NCBI RefSeq assembly: GCF_900129875.1
Contig: NZ_FQXC01000009.1
Span: 1 to 64,000 of the forward strand
DNA from: Marivita hallyeonensis
Lineage (GTDB): Bacteria; Pseudomonadota; Alphaproteobacteria; Rhodobacterales; Rhodobacteraceae
Direction: 5' to 3'
Length of the DNA: 64,000 bases
The notes beneath the pieces were generated by a model, which worked only from the letters and a program-made list of their open reading frames with translations, ran no database searches and had not been told where the DNA came from. This document shows positions 17,360 to 26,624 of the stretch, in pieces (position 1 is the first letter of the stretch; each line of letters begins with the position of its first letter). The position numbers were made by a program, and so were the translations under genes.

Positions 17360-18013
17360 TCATCGCGCCCGTACGCTGCGAAAAATGCTCATATCCGCCT
17401 GACGTTCGCGCGCTCCGGGCAAGCGTCCGAGCATCCACGCGCCGATGATCGCGCCGTTGAGGACAAAGAGGTACATCGGGTAGGCCAAGAGCAGCCAATC
17501 CAGCGGCCCGACCGCAAGCAGCGCACAGCAGGACGCGATAAAGGACAAGACCCAGGTGGACATGGTTTCACTGTCCGGAAACCAGTAGGTCTTCTGCACG
17601 GTCAGCATGCCGCCCATCAGGCTGATGGTGATCGAGATCATGAGTGCATAAGCGGCGGAGTCGGTGATCGCCCATAGCCCGACACCAATGGCGGCAACTG
17701 CCAGAACAACGCCATCCGCACGTCCCATGAAGGTGCCGCTGCCTCGGATTACGGACAGCAGAAACACGATGGTCGTGCTCCCGGCCTGCGCCGCGGCAAA
17801 CCCGAGGGACGCACCCGCGCCTTCGTAGAGTTGCGACAGAAACGAAATGATGGAAAGCACCGACCAGATCAGCCAGCAGGCGCGATGCGGTCGTGTTCGT
17901 CCGCGCAAGATGTTGGCGATATAGGGCAGATACGCAAACACACTGAGGATCGAGGCAAGTGCACCATAGAATACAGGGCCGTGCACGGCTTGCGATAACA
18001 ATTCTGGCATCAA
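17360..18013 (-). CDS. Multi-pass membrane protein with PQ-loop-like repeat
   Basis: 217 residues with about six or seven hydrophobic segments. The first pair, ASILSVFAYLPYIANILRG then RACWLIWSVLSIISFLSQ, resembles the PQ-loop/SemiSWEET arrangement (helix–Pro–helix), and a related pattern appears later (YALMISITISLMGGML). It is probably an inner-membrane transporter-like protein of unknown substrate. It begins 18013 with MMPELL; the second Met is equally possible. Confidence 0.65.
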   Translation of the reverse strand: MMPELLSQAVHGPVFYGALASILSVFAYLPYIANILRGRTRPHRACWLIWSVLSIISFLSQLYEGAGASLGFAAAQAGSTTIVFLLSVIRGSGTFMGRADGVVLAVAAIGVGLWAITDSAAYALMISITISLMGGMLTVQKTYWFPDSETMSTWVLSFIASCCALLAVGPLDWLLLAYPMYLFVLNGAIIGAWMLGRLPGARERQADMSIFRSVRAR

Positions 18014-18234
18014 AAGGGCCCTAAGCGACCGAATGAAAAAGGTGGCGAATGAAAGGTCTTAAGTCTTGAGGTTCAACCTGCGCGAAACCGTGCTCTGTGG
18101 GAATGGGGGTATTCCTTACCTTGCGTCACCTTTTTCGCTGTTGCTGATGGAACAGGCGGCTTTTGCCCCCACCGCGTTTTTGCCGGGCAATCCTCGCACC
18201 GGTCTTGGCCGCTGGCCTTGCGAAAAAAGGCGGC

Positions 18235-18963
18235 TCAGCCTTCGGACAGAATTTCTGAACTTTGCAGGGTTTCAGGATCGCGCATCGCGCGACCAATGAC
18301 CGGGCAACCAAGGGTCGTCTGCAATGCCGCGGCAAGTTCGTCGATGGTGTCCGTCGTGACGTAAAGCCCGCCGGTGGCATCGGCGAGGCAGCGCGTGACG
18401 TTTTCGTTGCCGAAAGTCTGTTCGGGATTGTTCCACTGGAAATAGGCGTCATGCGGGTTGAGCTGAAAACCGATGACATGGACGGTGAGATCGTAGGCCT
18501 GCGCTGCCAGGTAAGGCCCCAGCTCACAGGGACGCCCGCCGCAGGTCTCGTTTCCGTCAGTCAGAAGAACGATTACCCCCGGCTCTGACCGGTAGTTCAT
18601 CACCTCGGCAGCGCGCGCCACCGACTTGGTCAGCGGTGTCAGCCCGCCCGGTGCGAAACCGCGCGTCGCCTGAAGGATCGGTTCGGCCGCCTTTTCCATC
18701 GGCATGAACTGTAGGGAAATTCCCTCGCAAGCCGCGCCAACCTGTTGTGGGCCATAGATCATCAGCCCGATGCGGCGGACGTCCTCGATCTGGGGCAGGG
18801 CGCGCGCCATCGCGCGTTGCGCCTCGGCGATCTTTGGCAGCCCGGTGATGCCGAACTCGGACTCGATCATGGAAGTCGAGCCGTCAAACACCAGCATGGC
18901 GTCCGTCGTGCAGTCGGGATGGACCACGGTGGGCAAGAGGGCAAGGGCAAGGGCGAACCGCAT
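18235..18963 (-). CDS. Secreted VWA-domain protein
   Basis: 242 residues. A short signal peptide (~1-16) precedes a von Willebrand A domain whose metal site DGSTS lies at residues 27-31, with the later MIDAS elements around GGLTPLTKS and LLTDGNETC. Extra Cys residues suggest periplasmic disulfides. VWA domains bind proteins through a divalent metal. A second, different VWA-like protein is encoded at 33188-33898. The start at 18963 is 170 bp from rplO, divergent from it. Confidence 0.8.
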   Translation of the reverse strand: MRFALALALLPTVVHPDCTTDAMLVFDGSTSMIESEFGITGLPKIAEAQRAMARALPQIEDVRRIGLMIYGPQQVGAACEGISLQFMPMEKAAEPILQATRGFAPGGLTPLTKSVARAAEVMNYRSEPGVIVLLTDGNETCGGRPCELGPYLAAQAYDLTVHVIGFQLNPHDAYFQWNNPEQTFGNENVTRCLADATGGLYVTTDTIDELAAALQTTLGCPVIGRAMRDPETLQSSEILSEG

Positions 18964-19009
18964 GGATCAATTATGATGCGCTGCATTGCACAGACAAGCG
19001 CCAAGTCTC

Positions 19010-19038
19010 TTGCACTGGCGCAATCTGCTCGCTATACG
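19010..19038 (+). promoter_or_regulatory. Candidate sigma70 promoter for the rplO block
   Basis: TTGCAC (19010-19015), 17-bp spacer, TATACG (19033-19038), about 96 bp before the rplO ATG. The boxes are identical to those before rpmC, supporting both. The spacer also serves the divergent VWA gene. Confidence 0.65.
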
Positions 19039-19133
19039 CCGCCGGTGGCCTGCGGGCCGCACGACTCAACATCAAATATGCCGTGTGCCGCTCTCGTTCG
19101 CTTCGGGGCGGAAGTCCGGCGAGGAGAAGCGAT

Positions 19134-19607
19134 ATGAAACTGCATGAACTGCGCGACAATGCCGGCGCAACCAAGCGCAAAAAGCGCGTCGGCCGTGGCC
19201 CCGGCTCTGGTATGGGCAAGATGGGTGGCCGGGGTATCAAAGGTCAGAAATCCCGTTCGGGTGTGGCCATCAATGGCTACGAGGGCGGCCAGATGCCGCT
19301 CTACCAGCGTCTTCCGAAGCGCGGCTTCAACAAGCCGAACCGGAAGTCCTTTGCCGTTGTGAACCTGGGTCTCATCCAGAAATTCGTCGACGCCGGCAAG
19401 CTCGACGCGAAAGGCACGATCGACGAGGATGCGCTCGTTGCCTCCGGTCTGGTGCGTCGCAAGCTCGACGGCATCCGTGTGCTTGCCAAGGGCGACATCA
19501 CCTCCAAAGTGACCCTCAACGTCACCGGCGCCTCCAAATCGGCTGTCGAGGCGGTTGAGAAGGCAGGCGGCTCACTGACGGTCACAACCGCGCAGGCCGC
19601 TGAATAA
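19134..19607 (+). CDS. rplO: 50S ribosomal protein L15
   Basis: 157 residues. The glycine-rich start [25 protein letters not shown]-like region is typical of L15, a late 50S assembly protein. Preferred start 19134 follows GGAGAAG; an upstream in-frame codon at 19083 is non-conserved. It leads the fourth block, with secY after about 100 nt. Confidence 0.99.
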   Translation: MKLHELRDNAGATKRKKRVGRGPGSGMGKMGGRGIKGQKSRSGVAINGYEGGQMPLYQRLPKRGFNKPNRKSFAVVNLGLIQKFVDAGKLDAKGTIDEDALVASGLVRRKLDGIRVLAKGDITSKVTLNVTGASKSAVEAVEKAGGSLTVTTAQAAE

Positions 19608-19613
19608 GAGGTT

Positions 19614-19636
19614 GTGAGCGGGCACCCTCCCGCTTA
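19614..19636 (+). promoter_or_regulatory. Hairpin between rplO and secY
   Basis: GTGAGCGGG / CCCGCTTAC arms around CACCT, allowing one G–U pair, 7 bases after the rplO stop. No T-run follows, so it more likely modulates message stability between rplO and secY than ends transcription. Confidence 0.5.
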
Positions 19637-19710
19637 CATACTCCAAGAGCTTTCAAAACGCCGCCAGAGCCGGTCCGCTCATGGCGGCGTTCATCATAAA
19701 AGAGACCCGC

Positions 19711-21075
19711 ATGGTATCAGCAGCAGAACAAATGGCCGCGAACACAAGCTGGTCTGCGCTCGGCAAAGCGACCGATCTGCGCAACCGCATCCTGTTCACG
19801 CTTGGCCTTCTGATCGTTTACCGCATCGGCACCTTCATTCCCGTTCCCGGGATCGATGGCATTGCCCTGCGCGAATTCATGGAGCAGGCCCAGCAGGGCA
19901 TCGGCGGCATCCTGACGATGTTCACCGGTGGCGCGTTGGGGCGGATGGGCATCTTTGCCCTCGGCATCATGCCCTATATTTCGGCCTCGATCATCGTTCA
20001 GCTTCTGGCATCAATGTGGGAGCCGCTGGCACGCCTCAAGAAAGAGGGCGAGCAGGGGCGCAAGAAGATCAACCAGTACACGCGGTACGGGACCGTGGTT
20101 CTGGCCACCTTCCAGGCCTACGGTCTTGCCGTGAGCCTTGAGGCGGGGGATCTTGTCACCGATCCCGGCTGGTTCTTCCGCGCGTCCTGCGTGATTACGC
20201 TCGTGGGCGGCACCATGTTCCTGATGTGGCTCGGCGAACAGATCACGGCCCGCGGTGTGGGCAATGGTATTTCGCTCATCATCTTCGTGGGCATTATCGC
20301 TGAACTTCCCGCCGCATTGGCACAATTCTTTGCGTCCGGTCGTTCCGGCGCCATTAGTCCTGCCGTGATCGTCGGGGTGATCCTCATGGTGATTGCGGTG
20401 ATCACCTTCGTGGTCTTCATGGAGCGAGCGCTCCGAAAAATCACGATCCAGTATCCGCGCCGCCAGATGGGCATGAAGATCGCCGAAGCGCAGAACAGCC
20501 ACCTGCCGGTCAAGGTCAACCCGTCGGGCGTGATCCCGGCCATCTTCGCCTCGTCGCTGCTTCTGCTGCCGACGACGATCAGCACCTTCAGCGGTCAGCA
20601 GACCGGGCCGGTCATGTCGACGATCCTCGCCTATTTCGGGCCGGGTCAGCCGCTCTACCTGCTGTTCTTCGGAGCCATGATCATCTTCTTCGCCTACTTC
20701 TACACGTTCAATGTGTCGTTCAAGGTCGAAGACGTGGCCGACAACCTTAAGAACCAGAACGGGTTCGTGCCGGGCATCCGTCCGGGCAAGAAGACGGCAG
20801 AGTATCTGGAATACGTGGTCAATCGCGTGCTGGTTTTGGGCTCAGGCTATCTGGCGGCGGTCTGTCTTCTGCCGGAAGTGCTGCGCGGCCAGTTCGCCAT
20901 CCCATTCTATTTCGGTGGCACATCCGTGCTGATCGTGGTGTCGGTGACAATGGACACGATCCAGCAGGTGCAAAGCCATCTGCTCGCCCATCAATACGAA
21001 GGTCTCATTCAAAAGTCGCAACTGCGCGGTAAGGGTAAGGGACGTAAAAAACGGGGGGCACCGGCGCGCCGATGA
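19711..21075 (+). CDS. secY: Protein translocase subunit SecY
   Basis: 454 residues with ten membrane helices, the channel of the Sec translocon. The segments [23 protein letters not shown] and [19 protein letters not shown] (cytosolic loop) are conserved. ATG 19711 follows AAAGAGA and is preferred to the in-frame 19681. The stop overlaps adk by 4 nt. Confidence 0.99.
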   Translation: MVSAAEQMAANTSWSALGKATDLRNRILFTLGLLIVYRIGTFIPVPGIDGIALREFMEQAQQGIGGILTMFTGGALGRMGIFALGIMPYISASIIVQLLASMWEPLARLKKEGEQGRKKINQYTRYGTVVLATFQAYGLAVSLEAGDLVTDPGWFFRASCVITLVGGTMFLMWLGEQITARGVGNGISLIIFVGIIAELPAALAQFFASGRSGAISPAVIVGVILMVIAVITFVVFMERALRKITIQYPRRQMGMKIAEAQNSHLPVKVNPSGVIPAIFASSLLLLPTTISTFSGQQTGPVMSTILAYFGPGQPLYLLFFGAMIIFFAYFYTFNVSFKVEDVADNLKNQNGFVPGIRPGKKTAEYLEYVVNRVLVLGSGYLAAVCLLPEVLRGQFAIPFYFGGTSVLIVVSVTMDTIQQVQSHLLAHQYEGLIQKSQLRGKGKGRKKRGAPARR

Positions 21076-21716
21076 ACATCATACTATTGGGCCCGCCCGG
21101 CGCGGGCAAAGGAACGCAGGCGCGTTTTCTCTGTGACGACCGCAACATGATCCAGCTTTCCACCGGCGATATGCTGCGGGAAGCGAAAGACAGCGGAACC
21201 GAGATGGGCAAGGTCGTCGCCCACGTGATGGCGCGGGGCGAGCTTGTGACCGATGAGATCGTCATCGGCCTGATCCGCGAAAAGCTTCAGGGCGACAAGC
21301 AGGGCGGCTTCATCTTCGACGGCTTCCCCCGCACACTGGCTCAGGCGGATGCGCTGGCGGCCCTGATGAGCGAAACCGGCGAAACACTCGACGCTGTCAT
21401 CGAAATGAAAGTCGACGACAACGCGCTTGTGGCCCGCATCACGGCACGCTCGACCTGTGGGAACTGTGGCGAGGTGTACAACGACATCACCAAGCCGATC
21501 CCGGATGATGGCAAGTGCACCAACTGCGGCGGAACCGAATTCAAGCGCCGCGCGGACGATAACGAGGACAGCCTCAAGCAGCGTCTGATGGAGTATTACA
21601 AGAAGACCTCACCGCTTATCGGCTACTACTATGCCAAGGGGCAGCTGTCTTCGGTCGACGGACTAGGCGAGATGGCAGAGGTCAAGGCCGCCATCGCCGA
21701 TGTGCTTGACGCCTAG
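21072..21716 (+). CDS. adk: Adenylate kinase (zinc-LID form)
   Basis: 214 residues. The P-loop GPPGAGKGT lies at residues 7-15 and the AMP-binding FDGFPRT at 82-88. The LID domain carries four Cys (129, 132, 149, 152) that should bind zinc, as in many Gram-positive and alphaproteobacterial enzymes. It interconverts ATP + AMP and 2 ADP. Overlap with secY shows co-transcription. Confidence 0.98.
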   Translation: MNIILLGPPGAGKGTQARFLCDDRNMIQLSTGDMLREAKDSGTEMGKVVAHVMARGELVTDEIVIGLIREKLQGDKQGGFIFDGFPRTLAQADALAALMSETGETLDAVIEMKVDDNALVARITARSTCGNCGEVYNDITKPIPDDGKCTNCGGTEFKRRADDNEDSLKQRLMEYYKKTSPLIGYYYAKGQLSSVDGLGEMAEVKAAIADVLDA

Positions 21717-21743
21717 CGACGTCTTTCCCGTGTTAACGAATGC

Positions 21744-21775
21744 GCCCCGGATAACCTCCGGGGCTTTTCTTTCTT
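21744..21775 (+). terminator. Rho-independent terminator after adk
   Basis: GCCCCGG / CCGGGGC around ATAACCT, followed by TTTTCTTTCTT. It closes rplO–secY–adk. The convergent lipoprotein gene ends at 21785. Confidence 0.88.
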
Positions 21776-21784
21776 GGCCATAAG

Positions 21785-22327
21785 TCACCGTTGCGAACAG
21801 GTGTGATCCCCGCCGGATGCGACTTTCATGGCAAGAGCTTCGGCAATAGGTGCATCGGTGATCAAGGGGCGAAACCGTCCGCCTTCTGTCATTGAGATAA
21901 ACACCGAAAAGGTAGCGTCATCCGCCGGGCCCTCACCGACCGCGCAGGCCGCGATGGCGATTGAGAACTGACCACTGGTTGCGTCCGCATTCTCGTCTTC
22001 CCAGCGCGCAAACTGGTCGCGCAACCGAATGTATTCCGGCCGGTCATCCGGGGCCAACTGAAACAGCTTCTGACCTTGTGCCGTGTCCAGGACCTGAAGC
22101 AGGAACACACCGGCGTCGCCTTCGCCTGTATCCGTCCGTTCCGCCGAAAAGGTCAGCACCGCCCCATTTGGCGCAACGCTGACCCCCATTGGCAGCTCGA
22201 CCGCGGCCCGAATGTCCTCGGGATCGGCGGTCAAAGGCGACAGGCTGGCGAGAGACAGCACGGTTTTGGGGCTGACATGTGAACATGCGGCGAGCATAAC
22301 GGGCAGAATGATTGTCGTAAGTCGCAT
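21785..22327 (-). CDS. Putative lipoprotein, unknown function
   Basis: 180 residues from ATG 22327, preceded on its strand by AAGGAAAG; a longer frame to 22528 would bury this signal. The N-terminus MRLTTIILPVMLAACSH has lipobox LAAC, so Cys16 should be lipidated. The rest shows a beta-rich pattern and no recognisable motif. It is divergent from the DUF2975/XRE pair. Confidence 0.75.
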   Translation of the reverse strand: MRLTTIILPVMLAACSHVSPKTVLSLASLSPLTADPEDIRAAVELPMGVSVAPNGAVLTFSAERTDTGEGDAGVFLLQVLDTAQGQKLFQLAPDDRPEYIRLRDQFARWEDENADATSGQFSIAIAACAVGEGPADDATFSVFISMTEGGRFRPLITDAPIAEALAMKVASGGDHTCSQR

Positions 22328-22396
22328 AAGTCTTTCCTTGATTCGATAATAAATTAATGTAAAACAGTAAAAAATGATGTTGGAAAGATGGAAATC

Positions 22397-22918
22397 ATGG
22401 CGTATCGGCTTCCTACCGTTCTCTTCTACGCAACCTGGGCAACAATAATCGCGGCACCGGTGGTTTTGGCTGGGCTCATCCTCAACGGGGCGTTCGCACC
22501 AGAGGCGATCAAAGCGGCTTTTCCGCATGTTCCGGTGTCAGATGCGCAAAGCGTCGACGAAATCATCTGTGCGGGCGTCGTCGGTCTGGCGCCGTGGGCG
22601 ATTGCGCTTTGGGTCCTTTATCAGGCGCAAGCGCTGTTTGGTCTTTACCGCGATGGCAAGGCGCTGACGCGCGATGCTGCGCACCGCATCTTTCAACTTG
22701 GCCTCGGGTTGGTCCTTGTGGCCATAACAGCCGTTTTGGCGCGGACAGCGCAAATCCTGATCCTCACGTGGGCCAATGAGGACGGCACGCGCATGCTTGC
22801 CGTGTCTTTCGGCTTCACACATGTCGCGCTTCTGCTGGCGGCCGGGCTGATGACCATCATTGGGCGCAGCATGATCGAGGCCGCCGATGCCGTGGATGAC
22901 ATGCGCGGGATCGTCTGA
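22397..22918 (+). CDS. DUF2975 membrane protein
   Basis: 173 residues from ATG 22397, 9 nt after GGAAAG; the ATG at 22388 abuts that site and is less likely. Four hydrophobic segments, with a central YQAQALFGLYRDGKALT loop typical of DUF2975. Such genes are routinely paired with a small Cro-like regulator, as here (the stop and the next start share one base). The function is unknown; membrane sensing has been proposed for the pairing. Confidence 0.85.
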   Translation: MAYRLPTVLFYATWATIIAAPVVLAGLILNGAFAPEAIKAAFPHVPVSDAQSVDEIICAGVVGLAPWAIALWVLYQAQALFGLYRDGKALTRDAAHRIFQLGLGLVLVAITAVLARTAQILILTWANEDGTRMLAVSFGFTHVALLLAAGLMTIIGRSMIEAADAVDDMRGIV

Positions 22919-23139
22919 TGGAGATCGTCGTGCGACTGGATGTGGTGCTGGCCTTGCGCAAGATGAAGGCGCGCGATCTGGCCGAGCAAATCGGCATTTC
23001 CGAACAGAACGTGAGCCTGTTGCGCACGGGCAAGGTGAAGGGTATCCGCTTCAACACGCTGGCCCGCATTTGCGAGGTTCTGGACTGTCAGCCCGGCGAT
23101 ATTCTGGAGGCGGTTCCGGCCCAAGACGCAAAGGCCTAA
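22918..23139 (+). CDS. Small XRE/HTH_26-type transcriptional regulator
   Basis: 73 residues, almost entirely a Cro/CI helix-turn-helix (LAEQIGISEQNVSLLRTGKVKGIRF, residues ~21-45). It resembles YozG/HTH_26 proteins that accompany DUF2975. The TGATG overlap with the membrane gene means strict co-expression, with the regulator probably acting on this operon. Confidence 0.88.
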   Translation: MEIVVRLDVVLALRKMKARDLAEQIGISEQNVSLLRTGKVKGIRFNTLARICEVLDCQPGDILEAVPAQDAKA

Positions 23140-23158
23140 GCGCACTGAAGCAAAGCCC

Positions 23159-23187
23159 TTGACGTCCCGCGCCAACGCTCCTATTTA
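23159..23187 (+). promoter_or_regulatory. Candidate sigma70 promoter for rpsM–rpsK
   Basis: TTGACG (23159-23164), 17-bp spacer, TATTTA (23182-23187), roughly 157 bp before the rpsM start. It starts the fifth ribosomal block right after the XRE gene. The leader is long (about 150 nt) and GC-rich. Confidence 0.6.
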
Positions 23188-23343
23188 CCGCCATCTCGTT
23201 AAGAGATTCGTCGTCGCAGACCGGGTCGCGCCCGGATGCGGATCACCTGATCAGCTCAAGGCCCAAAGGGTTCAAACCTGCGGGCCTTATGTTGTGAAAA
23301 AAGGGTCTGGAACTACGGACCCGCAACGAAAAGGAAGACCTAC

Positions 23344-23712
23344 GTGGCACGTATTGCTGGCGTGAACATTCCCACTGGGAAACGCGTTCCGATCGCCCTC
23401 ACTTACATCACCGGTATCGGCCATACCTCCGCAAAGCAGATTTGCGAGGCCGTCAATATCGACCCGACCCGCCGTGTGAACGAACTGAGCGATGCCGAAG
23501 TGCTCGCTGTTCGTGAACATATCGACGCGAACTACACCGTCGAAGGCGACCTGCGCCGCGAGACGCAGATGAACATCAAGCGCCTGATGGACCTTGGCTG
23601 CTACCGTGGCCTGCGTCACCGCCGCAACCTGCCCGTTCGCGGTCAGCGGACCCACACCAACGCACGTACCCGCAAAGGCCCCGCAAAGGCCATTGCCGGT
23701 AAGAAGAAGTAA
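23344..23712 (+). CDS. rpsM: 30S ribosomal protein S13
   Basis: 122 residues, standard S13. It begins with a GTG codon ([15 protein letters not shown]) after [35 protein letters not shown] is the conserved C-terminal half that contacts the P-site tRNA. rpsK follows in 15 nt. Confidence 0.99.
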   Translation: MARIAGVNIPTGKRVPIALTYITGIGHTSAKQICEAVNIDPTRRVNELSDAEVLAVREHIDANYTVEGDLRRETQMNIKRLMDLGCYRGLRHRRNLPVRGQRTHTNARTRKGPAKAIAGKKK

Positions 23713-23727
23713 GGGAGGGTCTGACAG

Positions 23728-24120
23728 ATGGCACGTGATACCCGTCGCGGAGGCAAGAAAAAGGTCTCCAAGAATATCGCTGCTGGCGTTGCACATGTGA
23801 ACTCCAGCTTCAACAACACCAAGATCCTGATCTCCGACGTGCAGGGCAACGCCATTTCATGGTCGTCCGCTGGCACCATGGGCTTCAAGGGCTCGCGGAA
23901 ATCCACACCCTACGCGGCACAGCTGGCTGCAGAGGATGCGGGCCGCAAAGCGCAGGAACACGGTGTGAAGACGCTCGAAGTCGAAGTGCAGGGTCCCGGC
24001 TCGGGCCGCGAATCCGCGCTGCGCGCTCTGGCCGCCGTGGGCTTCAACATCACGTCGATCCGCGACGTGACACCGATCGCCCACAACGGCTGCCGCCCAC
24101 CAAAGCGCCGCCGCGTCTAA
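23728..24120 (+). CDS. rpsK: 30S ribosomal protein S11
   Basis: 130 residues. The [21 protein letters not shown] and [11 protein letters not shown] segments and the ending [15 protein letters not shown] are diagnostic of S11, part of the 30S platform at the mRNA exit. rpsD, which follows in many bacteria, is absent here; rpoA comes next. Confidence 0.99.
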   Translation: MARDTRRGGKKKVSKNIAAGVAHVNSSFNNTKILISDVQGNAISWSSAGTMGFKGSRKSTPYAAQLAAEDAGRKAQEHGVKTLEVEVQGPGSGRESALRALAAVGFNITSIRDVTPIAHNGCRPPKRRRV

Positions 24121-24137
24121 GCGACACTGATTTCTCG

Positions 24138-24167
24138 GCATGGTCTCACCTTCGGGTGGGGCCATGC
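24138..24167 (+). terminator. Hairpin between rpsK and rpoA, possible attenuator
   Basis: GCATGGTCTCACC / GGTGGGGCCATGC around a TTCG tetraloop, followed by TTTCGTCATTTT. The stem is strong and the T-run interrupted, which fits a leaky terminator that would lower rpoA relative to rpsM/rpsK. Confidence 0.6.
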
Positions 24168-24235
24168 TTTCGTCATTTTAACCTCGGGCGTCTTTGCCTT
24201 TTGGACATGGGGCAAAGACAGGAATGGAGGGACGT

Positions 24236-25252
24236 ATGATCCACAAGAACTGGGCAGAACTGATCAAGCCGACACAGCTCGATGTCAAGCCGGGCGCAGA
24301 TCCGTCGCGTGTGGCGACCGTTGTGGCCGAACCGCTGGAGCGGGGCTTTGGTCTGACCCTCGGCAACGCGCTGCGCCGCGTGCTGCTGTCGTCGCTGCAG
24401 GGCGCCGCCATCACCTCCGTGCAGATCGACAACGTGCTGCACGAGTTTTCCAGCGTTGCCGGCGTCCGCGAGGACGTGACCGACATCGTACTGAACCTCA
24501 AGGGCGTGTCGCTCCGCATGGAAGTCGAAGGCCCGAAGCGCGTCTCGATCAACGCCAAGGGTCCGGCAGTCGTCACCGCCGGTGACATCTCTGAGACCAA
24601 CGGTATCGAAGTGTTGAACCGCGACCACGTGATCTGCCACCTCGACGAAGGTGCGGACCTCTACATGGAACTGACGGTCAACACCGGCAAAGGCTACGTG
24701 TCCGCCGACAAGAACAAGCCGGAAGATGCGCCCATCGGCCTGATGCCGATCGACGCGATCTACTCGCCGGTCAAGAAAGTGTCCTACGACGTGCAGCCGA
24801 CCCGTGAGGGCCAGGTGCTCGACTATGACAAGCTGACCATGAAGGTCGAAACCGACGGTTCCGTCACACCGGAAGACGCCGTGGCCTTCGCCGCGCGTAT
24901 TCTTCAGGACCAGCTGTCGGTCTTCGTGAACTTCGACGAGCCGGAAAGCGCGCGTCCGCAGGACGACGACGACGGTCTGGAATTCAACCCGCTGCTGCTC
25001 AAGAAAGTGGACGAGTTGGAACTGTCGGTCCGCTCCGCGAACTGCCTGAAGAACGACAACATTGTCTATATCGGCGATCTCATCCAGAAAACCGAAGCCG
25101 AGATGCTCCGCACCCCGAACTTCGGCCGCAAGTCGCTGAACGAGATCAAGGAAGTGCTGTCCGGCATGGGTCTGCACCTTGGCATGGATGTCGAGGACTG
25201 GCCGCCTGACAACATCGAAGACCTGGCGAAAAAGCTGGAAGACAGTTTTTGA
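24236..25252 (+). CDS. rpoA: RNA polymerase alpha subunit
   Basis: 338 residues. N-terminal dimerisation domain ([30 protein letters not shown]), flexible linker, and the C-terminal domain that binds UP elements and activators ([23 protein letters not shown]). GGAGGGACGT precedes ATG 24236; upstream in-frame codons from 24194 are non-conserved. Confidence 0.99.
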   Translation: MIHKNWAELIKPTQLDVKPGADPSRVATVVAEPLERGFGLTLGNALRRVLLSSLQGAAITSVQIDNVLHEFSSVAGVREDVTDIVLNLKGVSLRMEVEGPKRVSINAKGPAVVTAGDISETNGIEVLNRDHVICHLDEGADLYMELTVNTGKGYVSADKNKPEDAPIGLMPIDAIYSPVKKVSYDVQPTREGQVLDYDKLTMKVETDGSVTPEDAVAFAARILQDQLSVFVNFDEPESARPQDDDDGLEFNPLLLKKVDELELSVRSANCLKNDNIVYIGDLIQKTEAEMLRTPNFGRKSLNEIKEVLSGMGLHLGMDVEDWPPDNIEDLAKKLEDSF

Positions 25253-25256
25253 GCAC

Positions 25257-25310
25257 GGTGGGTTGAAAACCCACCCTACGCCAACCCGTAGGGTGGGTTT
25301 GTAACCCACC
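25257..25310. repeat. Palindromic GGTGGGTT repeat pair between rpoA and rplQ
   Basis: Two adjoining hairpins, GGTGGGTTG-AAAACCCACC-CTAC and GTAGGGTGGGTT-TGTAACCCACC, facing each other around GCCAACCC. The same type occurs at 38221-38243. It is not followed by a T-run; rpoA and rplQ probably stay co-transcribed. Confidence 0.75.
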
Positions 25311-25406
25311 AAACCCGGGCATCCGCCCCAAGGAGAGTGGCCCTCACGCAGGGGTCGTCAGACAAAGCAAAACCGCTCGTAGAGGGCACCTTAGGAGTAT
25401 AGAAAC

Positions 25407-25829
25407 ATGCGTCACGCACGAGGCTACCGCCGCCTGAACCGCACCCATGAGCACCGCAAGGCGCTCTTTGCCAACATGGCCGGCTCGCTCATCGAACATG
25501 AGCAAATCAAGACAACCCTTCCGAAGGCGAAAGAACTGCGCCCGATCGTGGAAAAGCTGATCACGCTGGGCAAGCGCGGCGACCTGCACGCCCGCCGTCA
25601 GGCCGCGGCACAGCTCAAGCAGGACAAGGACGTCACCAAGCTCTTCGACGTGCTCGGCCCCCGCTACGCCGAACGTCAGGGCGGCTATGTCCGCATCCTG
25701 AAGGCCGGTTTCCGCTACGGTGACATGGCCCCGATGGCGATCATCGAATTCGTCGACCGCGACATCGACGCCAAGGGCGCCGCCGATAAATCCCGTCTCC
25801 AAGAGATGGAAACGGCAGACGAAGAATAA
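25407..25829 (+). CDS. rplQ: 50S ribosomal protein L17
   Basis: 140 residues, within the normal range. [24 protein letters not shown] and [22 protein letters not shown] are diagnostic of L17. AGGAGTATAG precedes the start. It ends the ribosomal protein region, followed by a terminator. Confidence 0.99.
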   Translation: MRHARGYRRLNRTHEHRKALFANMAGSLIEHEQIKTTLPKAKELRPIVEKLITLGKRGDLHARRQAAAQLKQDKDVTKLFDVLGPRYAERQGGYVRILKAGFRYGDMAPMAIIEFVDRDIDAKGAADKSRLQEMETADEE

Positions 25830-25856
25830 GACCGGTTCCCTTAAGGAACGGTCAAG

Positions 25857-25885
25857 CCCCGCTGGTCTCCAGCGGGGTTTTTTTG
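25857..25885 (+). terminator. Rho-independent terminator after rplQ
   Basis: CCCCGCTGG / CCAGCGGGG with a TCT loop, then TTTTTTTG. It ends the alpha operon. Confidence 0.94.
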
Positions 25886-25910
25886 TTTTGCTCTCTGGCG
25901 CGAATAGCGG

Positions 25911-26095
25911 CAAAGCCGCCGCGCCATCGCGTCGTCCTTGTTGGTCGAACCAATGGCGCAAAAATGGCGACCGCCCCCCGGGCACGGCGATTTTGCCCCC
26001 ATCCGAACGTCGTTCAACCAAAACGAAGATGTGGCCACCATAAACCGCGCTGACCCACCCAAGGATCACCGCACCGCGGCCCGTCAATCGCGCGC
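25911..26095. repeat. Dispersed ~150-bp repeat, diverged copy E
   Basis: The order of sequence blocks matches copy C at 26450-26600: GCCGCGCCATCGC, ATGGCGACCGCCCCCCGGG, GGCGATT, then GTGGC(C/A)ACCATAAA.CGCGC and CACCGCACCGCGG. Many substitutions. It belongs to the gene-free stretch 25830-26624, in which no coding frame with a credible start or family match was found. Confidence 0.55.
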
Positions 26096-26369
26096 CTCAC
26101 CGTACGCACCATTTCCACAGCATTAACCTCAACGCCCGATATCCCCCGCCATTGGATCCGATACCCGCTCCGTCTCTTGGCGGGGCACCCAAAGCGACTT
26201 TACTCTCTCTACGGACGCACAGCGTTCAGACCATGAGAGACGCGTCTCACAAGGCCCTTCGGGGTACAGGTTCGGAGCCTTCCGGGGCTCTGCACGGGGG
26301 AGAGGACGTCCACCCAACTGGGATGGCGCCATCCACTTTTTTGATCACCCGGCGCGTTGCCAAACCGCC

Positions 26370-26432
26370 GTAGGGTGCGTGATCTCACGCACCAACGATT
26401 GCCCATGCGGTGCGTGCAAGCACACACCCTAC
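26370..26432. repeat. Pair of GGTGCGTG palindromes
   Basis: GTAG-GGTGCGTG-ATCT-CACGCACC at 26370-26393 and GGTGCGTG-CAAG-CACACACC-CTAC at 26409-26432, in opposite orientation with GTAG/CTAC outside. They lie in the gene-free region between rplQ and the HNH-like gene. Confidence 0.75.
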
Positions 26433-26449
26433 GAACATTACACCCGGTG

Positions 26450-26600
26450 CGGAACAGCACCGAAGGCGCCGCACCATCGCCAGACCGCCCCCCGGGCTGG
26501 CGATTAATTTCCGTATGCGCAACACTCTTATATCGCCCGGAGGTGGCAACCATAAAACGCGCCGCTCACCCCAAAGACGCCACCCCGCGGTCTGGCGCTC
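26450..26600. repeat. Dispersed ~150-bp repeat, copy C
   Basis: GGAACAGCACCGAAGG-GCCGC-CCATCGCCAGACCGCC...GGGCTGGCGATT at the left and CCCGCGGTCTGGCG at the right, about 75 bp apart. It ends 25 bp before the HNH-like gene stop. Confidence 0.75.
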
Positions 26601-26624
26601 CGGACACGTTCTTACGTTAAACTA

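Noticed and set aside
18066-18299. A 77-codon plus-strand frame in the 221-bp spacer 18014-18234
   Set aside because: It runs into the VWA gene end, has no SD and no recognisable sequence; the spacer appears non-coding.
24173-25312. A 379-codon minus-strand frame opposite rpoA
   Set aside because: Antisense to rpoA with His/Val/Arg-rich shadow composition; the rpoA frame is certain.
26131-26370. A tRNA or other structured RNA in the repeat-rich stretch
   Set aside because: No TΨC (GGTTCGAATCC) or anticodon-arm pattern could be laid out; no other tRNA was seen anywhere in the window.
25830-26624. Possible genes in the 795-bp stretch after rplQ
   Set aside because: Several short frames exist but all overlap repeat copies C, E and palindromes; none has a start signal or a family match.
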